Assembly (NCBI GenBank): GCA_018814305.1
Contig: JAHJAA010000089.1
Coordinates: 1 to 64,000 of the forward strand
DNA length: 64,000 nt
DNA from: Pseudomonadota bacterium
Lineage (GTDB): Bacteria > Desulfobacterota > Desulfobulbia > Desulfobulbales > JAGXFP01
Direction of reading: 5' to 3'
Each line of letters begins with the position of its first letter. Position 1 is the first letter of the stretch. Below, piece by piece: positions 1-9,303 of the stretch. The translations under genes and the position numbers were made by a program. The notes below the pieces were generated by a model that had not been told where the DNA came from, did not search any database, and was given only the letters and a program-made list of their open reading frames with translations.

Positions 1-35
1 CTTGATATTCTTATGGTGCATGAAAAGCCTCCGTT

Positions 36-1106
36 TTGGTCAGGGTTTCTTTTGGTAGGGACTCCCTTGTCATTATAGAGGCTTTTCTGTCTTATGTAAC
101 CGTTTTCATTGAATATTCATTGAGTCTTTTCAACACCATTGTCATGTTGAATGCTGCTGAAAACACCTTGAATATTGCCAGAATCATCGGGCTTCTCGGG
201 TTGGTCATCGGGATCGTTCTGGCGGTGATCATCACCAGGGGCATCATCAAAACTCTAAAGGAGATCGCCTTCCGGATGTCCACCGGTAGCCAACAGGTGA
301 CGGCCGCCTCCAGTGAAATCGCTTCAGCCAGCCAATCCCTGGCCGATGGCGCCGCCAAGCAGGCCGCCGCGCTCGAACAAACCTCTTCATCCCTGGAAGA
401 AATGTCGGCCATGACCCGCACCAACGCCGATAATGCCGGTCAGGCCGATCAGATCATGCAGGAAACCAGCAAGGTGCTCGAAGAGGCCGATGGCTCCATG
501 CAGAAGGTGACCACAGCCATCCAGGAGATCTCCACCGCCAGCACCGAAACCCAGAAGATCGTCAAGACCATCGACGAAATCGCCTTTCAAACCAACCTCC
601 TGGCCTTGAACGCCGCCGTTGAAGCCGCTCGAGCCGGTGAGGCAGGGGCCGGTTTTGCGGTGGTCGCCAATGAGGTACGGAGCCTGGCCCTCCGAGCGGC
701 TGAATCCGCCAAAGAGACCTCGGAGCTGATTGATGCCACCGTTGCCAAGATCCAAATTGGTTCAAAATTGGTCGGGGAAACCAGCGAATCCTTTTACATC
801 GCCACCAAATCAGCGAATAAGGTGACCCAACTGGTCAGTGAAATCGCCTCTTCCTCCAAGGAGCAATCCCTGGGCATTGTCCAGATCAACAAGGCGGTCT
901 CTGAAATCGACACCGTCACCCAGCAGAATGCCGCCAATGCCGAGGAGACGGCCGCCACCTCCGAAGAGTTGAGCGCCCAGGCCGAGGTGATGAACGGCAC
1001 CGTCAACGAACTCTTGACCCTGGTCGGCTCAGAAGGGACTTGGAGTAAAAACACAGGTCCCGGTACACCCCCTTCAGATAAAAGAAAGATGATCGGCCAA
1101 TTTTAA
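36..1106 (+). CDS. Methyl-accepting chemotaxis protein, N-terminally truncated (TM plus signalling domain only)
   Basis: Canonical MCP hairpin tip ([38 protein letters not shown]). An in-frame TGA lies at 21-23 and no complete sensor domain is present. Confidence 0.85.
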   Translation: MVRVSFGRDSLVIIEAFLSYVTVFIEYSLSLFNTIVMLNAAENTLNIARIIGLLGLVIGIVLAVIITRGIIKTLKEIAFRMSTGSQQVTAASSEIASASQSLADGAAKQAAALEQTSSSLEEMSAMTRTNADNAGQADQIMQETSKVLEEADGSMQKVTTAIQEISTASTETQKIVKTIDEIAFQTNLLALNAAVEAARAGEAGAGFAVVANEVRSLALRAAESAKETSELIDATVAKIQIGSKLVGETSESFYIATKSANKVTQLVSEIASSSKEQSLGIVQINKAVSEIDTVTQQNAANAEETAATSEELSAQAEVMNGTVNELLTLVGSEGTWSKNTGPGTPPSDKRKMIGQF

Positions 1107-1122
1107 GCGGATGCTCTCCCTG

Positions 1123-1161
1123 GGGCAAAATTCGATTGATCTGGAAAATCGGACTTTGCCC
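1123..1161. terminator. Hairpin downstream of the MCP gene (possible terminator without a strong U-tract)
   Basis: gggcaaaattcgatt / aatcggactttgccc inverted repeat, 13/15 pairs, 17 nt after the MCP stop. Confidence 0.4.
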
Positions 1162-1401
1162 TGATCTTTATCTCGTTCCTGTCCAGAAACCATCCAAATT
1201 AACCCACTATCCCCGGACAAACCCTGAAACCATTGGCAACAATCATCCAGGTGACAGGTGGAACTCTCCTATGGTATCGTAGACGGGAAGAAGATGGTCT
1301 CAGTGGTGCAAAAGAGACTGGGAGTGACATCATCCGGGAGTAAATCAGAAAAATCCCAGGATTTTACCCCCGGGAAACGACCATAACGGGAGGGCTTGAC
1401 C

Positions 1402-1611
1402 ATGTCGGGAAGTGTTTACCAGATCATCGAGTTTGTCGGAACCAGTAAGATCTCATGGGAAGATGCCGCGAAAAACGCGGTCATTATGGCCAGGAAGTAT
1501 CACAGCGACCTGCGGGTAGCAACCATTAAGGAACTGGATATGACCATTGAAGGAGAATTGGTCTCAACGTATCGGGCTAAGGTCAACATCTCATTCAAAT
1601 ATCATCCTTGA
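1402..1611 (+). CDS. Dodecin family flavin-binding protein
   Basis: MSGSVYQIIEFVGTSKISWEDAAKNAV...YRAKVNISFKYHP matches the dodecin pattern. RBS-like gggagg upstream of the ATG at 1402. Confidence 0.85.
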   Translation: MSGSVYQIIEFVGTSKISWEDAAKNAVIMARKYHSDLRVATIKELDMTIEGELVSTYRAKVNISFKYHP

Positions 1612-1737
1612 TTGTCCACCCAGGGAACCCCACCGTGCCCCCCTCAACCATCATACCCATGAAAAGATTTGAGGGGTGCGCCGGCCAACAATGTTTTAAG
1701 AAAGGTCATGCCTATTTCAATAACCGCCCCTTTACCC

Positions 1738-3942
1738 TCACTCCGGTGGCGTATAGGCCTCTCCATTCACCTTGCATAAAACATAGGCCGGGGAACGATC
1801 ATTGACGGGAACGATGAAATCCTGGCTTTGATTCTTTTCCAGCAGCATCTTCACGAATACCGAGTCCGCCATATTTTTGCTGAGCACCACCCCAAGGCCT
1901 CCGCCCTGGTGCATGGTCAGGTATAGGACATGACCGGATTTCCGTTCAGGAAAATCAAAGGTCATGGGCTTAACCCCGTTATCCATCTTGATGGCGCTGA
2001 GCCCCATCCCGACCTCACCGACGGATCCTAACCCAGTCTGGATATTAAAAGAAACCGGCCCCTGCCCACTACTGCCGGTGACCATGGTGCCCCGGCTATT
2101 GATGGCGAACCCCCCTAAGGGTATTTTCATACTCCGGGGCTCATCCCGGCTCTTGAAATCCCAGGCTCCCAGACCGTACCAGGATTGGATCAAAAAATGT
2201 TTGTAATCAAGAAACAGATAGATGGGTGGACTTTCCTCCGGAAAGAGAAACTTTAAGGTCTCTTCCACTTTTTGAGGATCATAACCGAACTCACCCGCCA
2301 AAATCATTCTGCTTTTTTCAATCCCGACCCGAAGCAGGCGTTGTAAAATCGGCATGCCCTGCTCCCAGCCCTCAGGGATCCCGGCAAAGAGTTCGTTGGC
2401 CCGAACCAGTCCCTGCTCCCCGTTCACCAACCGGAACCGAATCCAATTTGCGGCAAGCTGGAAACTATCGGTGGCCATGGGGAAGTTCTGGTAATAAAGG
2501 AGATGCGAGGGATGATACATCCCATCCCCCAAGGTCTTTCGTTGTGAATAATAGATAAGGGGATGCCCGTTGCCCCAGGAAGCCCAGATCACTGCATCTT
2601 CCGGAGTAAAGAAAGAGGCCTCCTTATACCCTTCAAAGAGAGCCGGGGAAAGAATTGGTTCCCTGGTATTAAATTTCTGGGCGGCCGGCACCATACTCCA
2701 ACCAACAAGAACAAAAAAGACGAACCCGGCGATCATCCCCACCCGACGATCCCGGCTGCAATTCCACAAGAGCACCATAATGGTGCCCAGCCCCAGCCCT
2801 AAGAGCGGCGCGGTAAATACCAAAAACCGTTGCCCCTTGAACGACAGGATACTGACCACCAGCAACGAGACCAGAAACAAGATATTTCGTCGGGCCAGAA
2901 AACCAAGACAGAGCAAGCCACCTAGCCCGGCCATCAAAACGATCAATCCTCCGGCAATATTGTCGGCAAGCTCATTCAGGAGAAGATGACGTTGCTCACC
3001 GACATACTGCTCTAAAACCGGAAAAACGGAAGTGGTTCCTCCCTTCCCCAGGACGTAAGCCAACATCCCGGCCCCCTCATTCCAGATTCTGGTTGGATTG
3101 AGGATCCTCCCCCCCTTCCAGATCACGAGAACCACCAACATCAATCCCCCGATGGCCAGAAAGGGGCGGAGAGCCTTTTTTGATTTCAGGCCGGTAAAGA
3201 GAAAAGCGACCCCCAAGGGAAAACCACTGAATACGAGGACCGGCACCGATCCCAGGTCCCACCACCAGGCATAGAGCAGGGCCGTCACACACCACCCGCC
3301 CCCATAAAGCACTTTCTCTTTGCGACTGCCGGCGGCAGCGAGTCCCATGGCCATCACAATAGAGAGGGTCGCAAAAACCACATTCAACGAATCCGTATCA
3401 CACCAGCCAACCGAACTTCTTTTCACAAAATAAGGAGAAAACACGGCAAAGAGAGCCGAACAGAGTCCCATAAAAATCGCCTGGGCCCGCTGCTGTTCCG
3501 CTGACAACTGCCAGGGCAGTCTCGCCCCACGGATCAGCAGATACCCGAGGAAAAATACCGGCAATGCTAACAATGAGCCCAACACGGAGGGAAGAACCAA
3601 GGCCACCCACTCGACCGAAGTTCCGAAAATTGTACTGAACAGGGCCAGCAGCGCGGATAAAAGCGGGACCGCCATGACCTTAGGGGTGCCATCCGGATAA
3701 TGCCGCCGGTCATCGACCTTGCGGATCACCCCTTTTTTCAAATCCGCAGCAATATCATAATAATAGTAGGAGTCAACCCCGAGACTGACCGGGATTTCAT
3801 GATTCTGGAAAAAGTACTGATCCGGGTTTTTCAGCCAATAGGCCAAACTGTCAAACCGCACCCAGAAACCCGCCAGGAGGATGCCCAGCAAGGCAAGACC
3901 GATCAGAACATTTTTTTTGGATGGCTTCGCAGATTCCAACAT
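1738..3942 (-). CDS. STT3/PglB-family oligosaccharyltransferase catalytic subunit-like membrane protein
   Basis: N-terminal VDSYYYYDIA, second acidic motif (SSVGWCDTDSLNVVF), many TM segments, and a C-terminal WASWGNGHPLIYYSQRKTLGDG that aligns with the WWDYG block. Confidence 0.8.
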   Translation of the reverse strand: MLESAKPSKKNVLIGLALLGILLAGFWVRFDSLAYWLKNPDQYFFQNHEIPVSLGVDSYYYYDIAADLKKGVIRKVDDRRHYPDGTPKVMAVPLLSALLALFSTIFGTSVEWVALVLPSVLGSLLALPVFFLGYLLIRGARLPWQLSAEQQRAQAIFMGLCSALFAVFSPYFVKRSSVGWCDTDSLNVVFATLSIVMAMGLAAAGSRKEKVLYGGGWCVTALLYAWWWDLGSVPVLVFSGFPLGVAFLFTGLKSKKALRPFLAIGGLMLVVLVIWKGGRILNPTRIWNEGAGMLAYVLGKGGTTSVFPVLEQYVGEQRHLLLNELADNIAGGLIVLMAGLGGLLCLGFLARRNILFLVSLLVVSILSFKGQRFLVFTAPLLGLGLGTIMVLLWNCSRDRRVGMIAGFVFFVLVGWSMVPAAQKFNTREPILSPALFEGYKEASFFTPEDAVIWASWGNGHPLIYYSQRKTLGDGMYHPSHLLYYQNFPMATDSFQLAANWIRFRLVNGEQGLVRANELFAGIPEGWEQGMPILQRLLRVGIEKSRMILAGEFGYDPQKVEETLKFLFPEESPPIYLFLDYKHFLIQSWYGLGAWDFKSRDEPRSMKIPLGGFAINSRGTMVTGSSGQGPVSFNIQTGLGSVGEVGMGLSAIKMDNGVKPMTFDFPERKSGHVLYLTMHQGGGLGVVLSKNMADSVFVKMLLEKNQSQDFIVPVNDRSPAYVLCKVNGEAYTPPE

Positions 3943-3995
3943 AGATATTTTCCTTTTTTAATGAAGAAGGCCTGAACCCGGAACACCGCCTGGCA

Positions 3996-5846
3996 TTAAA
4001 GATTCTGACCTCGGAGTATTTTATTGACTCTATCGAGATTATTCCGGGCCGCCGAATCCTCGGGATGAAACCGTAAAGCAGCCTGGAATAACTCCCGGGC
4101 CTCAATAAGGCGATTCTCCGTTGCCAGGAGGATCCCCAGATTATTACAGGCGGCCAGATAGGCGGGATCAAGCTGGATAGCCTTCCGGTAATAATCTCTT
4201 GCTCCAGGAAAATCGCCCTGGCGCTCGCTCACAACTCCCAGATAAAAAAAGGCCTTTTCATCATTAGGAAACACCTTGGTTCCTTCCCTGAAATAGGTCT
4301 TGGCGGCGGCCAGATCACCCTTCTCCAGCATCAGATTCCCCAGGTTGAACAAGGCGCCGCGGTTATTTTTCTGCAATGACAGGGACTTCTCAAAAAAGCC
4401 AATGGCTTCATCAGGTTTTTGGGTCAAATAGAGGAGGATACCGATACTGTTGTATGTTTCAGCGATATCCGGCTTGATGGCTAGAGCGGCCTGGAACTCT
4501 CGCCTCGCCCCGTTATAGTCCCCAACCTTCATCAGGGCATTGCCCAGATTGTTATGGGGCCTGGCCTTGCCCGGAGACTTCTGCACACAATCCGTCCAAA
4601 GGGTCAAACCGTTTTGCCAGATAAAATTTCTCTGATAGGTCCACACCGAAAAAAGGAGAACAATCACTGCAACCAGGGTCAAGCGGACTCGATAATCAGC
4701 CACCAGACGGGAAACAACCACCACCGGCACCACCATCATGAACATGGAAGGGAGATAGAGTCGATGTTCGAAGATAATCTCCAAGGGGACCACCGTTGAT
4801 TCGATGAGCAGCGTGAGCAGAAACCAGAACAGACCAAAGGCAATCAACCTTTCCTTGCGGACGATGAATACTGCGGTCACGGCCATGAGCACCAGGCCAA
4901 TGATCGCAGGTATGGTCGTCAGTGGATCAACCAGGGAATGGGACAACGAAAAATCATAATCAAGATTCAGGCGTGACGGAAGAGGAAGAATAAGAAGAGA
5001 GATATACTGCCAGAGCACCCGCGATTCGGTCAAAAGTCGTTCCGTCAGGGTAAAATCGCGCTCCCCATAGCCAGCCAGCAAATTGGTCAGGGGAGTGCTC
5101 CCCAGATACAGGATGGATGCCCCCGCCAGGACCAGAACGCAGCCCAGAATCCAGCCACTCGTGCGCCGTAACCAGCCCCAGTCAAGATCCCGGAAAAAAA
5201 ACCGCTCATAGAGCAGGATCAACAGCGGCAAAATCACTGCGTTCTCCTTGGAACCAAGGGCCAAAAGAGCACTGAACCCACTGACGAACAAAAACCCGAA
5301 ACGTCCCCGGGTCGAGGCGGCCAAACGCCCCAGGGTATAAAAATAGAGACTCATCAAACAGAACAGGCCAACCAGAGAGGTCATCCGCTGAACCAGATAG
5401 CTGACCGCCTGGGTCTGGACCGGATGGACCGCCCAAATCAGGGCTACGATCAGGGGCAGCCAGGGACTTGATCGCTCTTTTTCCCCGATCCCGGGCAAGG
5501 TCAAGGTTACCGAGAGCAAAAGATAGAAAAAGACGGCGGCGGTGATATGAATAAAGATGTTGGTAAGACGATAGGATGATACGCTATCTCCAGTCATATA
5601 GTAATTCAGGGCAAAACTGAGATTAGCCACCGGCCGGTAGCGTAAGGTGGGTAGCGGATTCATGATGACATCGGCGATCACCTGTGGGGTTAGGCTCGTG
5701 ATCCGTAGCGCAGGATTCGAGGTCACCACCCCATCGTCAAAGACCAACTCATTATCCACGGTGTGGACATAGATCAGCAGGGGCAAGACCACCAGGAGCC
5801 CGAGCCTGAACCATTCCATCATCTTTTTTTCAGTGATAAGCGACAT
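3996..5846 (-). CDS. Multi-TM GT-C-like (TMTC-like) membrane protein with C-terminal TPR repeats
   Basis: LVFDDGVVTSNPALR...YRPVANLSFALNYYMTG...YRLTNIFIH motif, then tandem TPRs (ALAIKPDIAETYNSIGILLY..., AIQLDPAYLAACNNLGILLA). Confidence 0.8.
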   Translation of the reverse strand: MSLITEKKMMEWFRLGLLVVLPLLIYVHTVDNELVFDDGVVTSNPALRITSLTPQVIADVIMNPLPTLRYRPVANLSFALNYYMTGDSVSSYRLTNIFIHITAAVFFYLLLSVTLTLPGIGEKERSSPWLPLIVALIWAVHPVQTQAVSYLVQRMTSLVGLFCLMSLYFYTLGRLAASTRGRFGFLFVSGFSALLALGSKENAVILPLLILLYERFFFRDLDWGWLRRTSGWILGCVLVLAGASILYLGSTPLTNLLAGYGERDFTLTERLLTESRVLWQYISLLILPLPSRLNLDYDFSLSHSLVDPLTTIPAIIGLVLMAVTAVFIVRKERLIAFGLFWFLLTLLIESTVVPLEIIFEHRLYLPSMFMMVVPVVVVSRLVADYRVRLTLVAVIVLLFSVWTYQRNFIWQNGLTLWTDCVQKSPGKARPHNNLGNALMKVGDYNGARREFQAALAIKPDIAETYNSIGILLYLTQKPDEAIGFFEKSLSLQKNNRGALFNLGNLMLEKGDLAAAKTYFREGTKVFPNDEKAFFYLGVVSERQGDFPGARDYYRKAIQLDPAYLAACNNLGILLATENRLIEARELFQAALRFHPEDSAARNNLDRVNKILRGQNL

Positions 5847-6180
5847 TCTCGCCTCAATTGAGAAAATATTCTTCGATAACTACATACCCTAAATTCCCCT
5901 GAATGAAAATCCTAGATCATCCGGCAAAGACGCTCCCCTCGATTTGCACTCTGGGATCGGAGGTTCAATTTGACATTTGAGGGGGGACAAGTATATTTCG
6001 TACTCTGGTTTGGGGGTGGGGGTGAGATCAACATCAAAGATTATTTTTTTCGTCCTCTGGGGCTCGACAATCGGTCTTGCCTTGTTTCTCCCCATCTTCC
6101 CCTAAGAAACCGTTACACAAATACTGCAAAGAGGTATGGTATACCTTTCTCTATGAACATCAACCTGCGGAAAATACAGC

Positions 6181-9159
6181 ATGGGACTTTTCAACCTGAG
6201 CAAGCCTAAGTGGCAGCATAAATCAGCCGAGGTCCGACTGGCGGCCCTCACAACAGAAAGCGATGGCCCAAGCCCAGACGAATTGGTTGAGCTCATCAGC
6301 GATGATCCGGACCCAAGGGTCCGACTGGCTGCCCTCGACCGTCTCGCCGAACTACCTCTCCTCAGTCTACTGGCCGAAAAGCTTACAGACGGGGACATTA
6401 AAAAAACCGTTACTTTAAAAAAAGATACGCTTCTCAAACAAAAACTCATTGGGGCGCAGACCCCTGATACCTTCCGCGAAGACCTTGCCGGGCTGACCGA
6501 TCCCGAGATGAAGGCCGAGGTAGCCGGGTATGCCCATCTTCCGGAGATCCGGATGGCGTCCCTCGCCACCATCAACGATGAAGATCTGCTGGCCCGGGTC
6601 GCCCAAGCTCCCTGTGGCAAGGAGGCAACCCAAACCGCCCTTGCCGGGATTCATCGGGAGGATCTCCTCCAACTCCTCACGACAAAAGCCTCCGGTAAAA
6701 CCGGTCGCAGGCTGGCCTCAGAAAAGCTGGCCGCCCTTGACGAGGAACGCCGCCGTAACGATCCCGATACCCAGCGCCAAAACCGTCTACTCGAATTACT
6801 GGCCATAGCCTCAGGGCTCAGCCGGACCGAACTTTGGGATAAAACCGACGACGAACTCCCTGCCCTCCGCCAGGAATGGCAGTCCCTTGATCCCACAGGG
6901 AACCATCCCAGGAAGGATGAATTCGAAACCCTCTGCGCAGCCTTCGAAGAACAATACCGCTCTATCTGTTCGGCCCGCGCCGTGGAAAAGGAAAAAGCGG
7001 AGCGCTACCAGGCTTTGATCCACGGTTTTGAGGAGATCTGCCGAACCATTGAAGGACTGACCGGGTCCCAGGCGGATGACGCTCCCCAGAAAATGGCCGA
7101 AGCAGTTCGGAGCTGGCACCAACTGGCTACAAGTGACTCAACCGGCCTGGGACCCACCACCGCCCTGACTAAAAAGTTTGCTCAAGTGGAACAATCATTC
7201 CGGGATACCCACCAGAAAATTGAAAGGGAAAAGAATATTCTGGCCACCATGCTGGCCAAGATCAAGGAAGTGTCCGACCTGATCGCCAGGGGTCAATTAG
7301 AGCAGGCCGAGCGCACCCTGGTTGATCTGGAAAAAACCCAGGGCGACCAAAATTTTCGCCATATCCCGGTCCATGACCTGGACCTCCGGCTCACCGAGCT
7401 TCGCACCTCGCTTTCGGAAACCCGCGCCACGGCCCTGCAAAACATCTTGAACGAACGAACCAGAATCTGCGAGGCCCTGGCCCATTTACAACAGGACTTC
7501 ACCCCGACCTCGGCGGAACAGAAACTCAAAGATCTTCGCCAGACCTGGGAAAATCTCGGTTCACTTGGCCCCGGGCAAGACGAGGACCTCTTGACCCGCT
7601 ATACCTCCGCAGTCACGCAGATCTCTGAAATGATCGACGCCTTCCAGCATGAACGCGACTGGCAGCTTTGGGCGAATCTGACCTTGAAAAATCAACTTAT
7701 CGCTCGAGTCAAGGATCTGGACACTCACGAAAACCTGGAGCTGGTTTACCACGAAATCCGGGAGGCCCGCCAAGCCTGGAAAAACATCGGCCCGATCCCG
7801 CCCAAGGTTTCCCAGAAAAAATGGCTGGAATTTGACCAGACCTGCAATCGAAACTTTGAGCGGTGTAAACCCTATCTTGATGAACTGGAGGGAAAGCGGG
7901 CAGCGGCTATCACCCGTCGTGAAGAGATTTGTCAACGGGCGGAAGAACTCTCCGAATCCTCCGAATGGCAGAAAACCACCGATGAGCTCAAGGCCTTGCA
8001 GGGGGAATGGAAAGACCTTCTCCGAGGCCGGAGGGGTGAAGAGGAACAACTCTTTCGTCGGTTCCGCAAGGCCTGCGACGCCTTCTTTGCCCGCCGCCAG
8101 AGCCACTTAGAGCAACAGGACCAGCAACGGGAGGGTAATCTCAAGGACAAGATCGCCCTCTGTGAACAGGCGGAGCAGCTCCTTACCGACCTGAAGGCCG
8201 ACGAGGTCACGGCCTTTCTCGATCTCCAGAAACGGTGGAAGACCATTGGCCCAGCCCCCCGCAAAAAAGAGGCCCCGCTCTGGACCCGCTTTCGATCGGC
8301 CTGCGACACCTTTTTCAACTGGCTTGACGAACAGCGTCGCGAAAATATAAGCCTCAAGGAGGGCCTTTGCAGTGAAGTTGAAGCCTTAGCCAAGGGTATA
8401 ACCCCAGACGCTGATCTCAAGGAGGTTGCCGACCAGGCCAAACAACTGCAACAGCAATGGAAAGAGATAGGCCCGGTCCCCCATGACCTACAGGAATCGC
8501 TCTGGCAACGCTTCCGGGCACCCTGCGATGTCATCTTCTCCGCCCTCCAGCAGCAGTATGAAGTCGAGGATGAAGAACGCAGCAGCAATCAGACCATCAA
8601 GGAAAGTCTGCTCCAACAGGCTGAAGAGCTGGTGGAAAAAAACCTTGATGATAAGGAAACCGCCGAAGACCTCAAGGCCCTGCAGCAAAAATGGCAGGAG
8701 ACCGGCCCCGCCCCCAGGGAACACGATGGGGGCTTAAACCGCCAGTTCCGGGCCATCTGCAATGCCTTTTTCGAAGGACGTCGCCAACAATTTGCCGAAC
8801 TCCGGACCGAGCGGAATGAGAATCTGAAAAAGAAAGAGATTCTCTGTCTGCGCCTGGAAAATATCGTGGGCAGCTCCATCAAATCCGGAGGCGGGGGACG
8901 AGGTAAGGCCTTGACGCTGGCCGAGGAACTGAAACAGGCCATGGAAGACAATTTCATCCTGGCCGGACGCCGTGATGAAAAGAACGGGCTTGATGAAGAT
9001 GTCAAGAAAATCAGCCAGGACTGGCAGAAGATCGGGGCCGTCCCCAGAGAACAGGAACAGCACCTGAACAAACGATACAAAAGCGCCATGGATCGATATT
9101 ACAAGAAAAAAAGTAATAAGAAACCACCGCAGACGGCCAAGGAGGCATCAGCATCCTGA
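6181..9159 (+). CDS. DUF349 repeat protein with N-terminal HEAT-like repeats
   Basis: At least six repeats of the form W..IGP.P......W..F...CD.FF over ~500 aa; N-term DPDPRVRLAALDRLAE HEAT-like. Confidence 0.85.
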   Translation: MGLFNLSKPKWQHKSAEVRLAALTTESDGPSPDELVELISDDPDPRVRLAALDRLAELPLLSLLAEKLTDGDIKKTVTLKKDTLLKQKLIGAQTPDTFREDLAGLTDPEMKAEVAGYAHLPEIRMASLATINDEDLLARVAQAPCGKEATQTALAGIHREDLLQLLTTKASGKTGRRLASEKLAALDEERRRNDPDTQRQNRLLELLAIASGLSRTELWDKTDDELPALRQEWQSLDPTGNHPRKDEFETLCAAFEEQYRSICSARAVEKEKAERYQALIHGFEEICRTIEGLTGSQADDAPQKMAEAVRSWHQLATSDSTGLGPTTALTKKFAQVEQSFRDTHQKIEREKNILATMLAKIKEVSDLIARGQLEQAERTLVDLEKTQGDQNFRHIPVHDLDLRLTELRTSLSETRATALQNILNERTRICEALAHLQQDFTPTSAEQKLKDLRQTWENLGSLGPGQDEDLLTRYTSAVTQISEMIDAFQHERDWQLWANLTLKNQLIARVKDLDTHENLELVYHEIREARQAWKNIGPIPPKVSQKKWLEFDQTCNRNFERCKPYLDELEGKRAAAITRREEICQRAEELSESSEWQKTTDELKALQGEWKDLLRGRRGEEEQLFRRFRKACDAFFARRQSHLEQQDQQREGNLKDKIALCEQAEQLLTDLKADEVTAFLDLQKRWKTIGPAPRKKEAPLWTRFRSACDTFFNWLDEQRRENISLKEGLCSEVEALAKGITPDADLKEVADQAKQLQQQWKEIGPVPHDLQESLWQRFRAPCDVIFSALQQQYEVEDEERSSNQTIKESLLQQAEELVEKNLDDKETAEDLKALQQKWQETGPAPREHDGGLNRQFRAICNAFFEGRRQQFAELRTERNENLKKKEILCLRLENIVGSSIKSGGGGRGKALTLAEELKQAMEDNFILAGRRDEKNGLDEDVKKISQDWQKIGAVPREQEQHLNKRYKSAMDRYYKKKSNKKPPQTAKEASAS

Positions 9160-9234
9160 GGATCAATAAAACTCCGCCCTGATGCTCGATCCAGGGCTAA
9201 CGCCCGGACTGCGAGCCCAATTCTTGAGATTTAT

Positions 9235-9281
9235 AAAAAACGACGGCCCGCGAGAATCTTCTCTGCGGGCCGTCGTTTTTT
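9235..9281. terminator. Bidirectional intrinsic terminator between convergent genes
   Basis: aaaaaa-CGACGGCCCGC-gagaatcttctct-GCGGGCCGTCG-tttttt, perfect 11-bp stem. Confidence 0.9.
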
Positions 9282-9303
9282 CACGAAGAGACCATCTTGG
9301 TGC

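Noticed and set aside
5880-6080. G-rich stretch (tttgggggtgggggtgag) as a G-quadruplex or mobile element end
   Set aside because: Only two good G-runs, and no matching inverted repeat or duplication could be identified.
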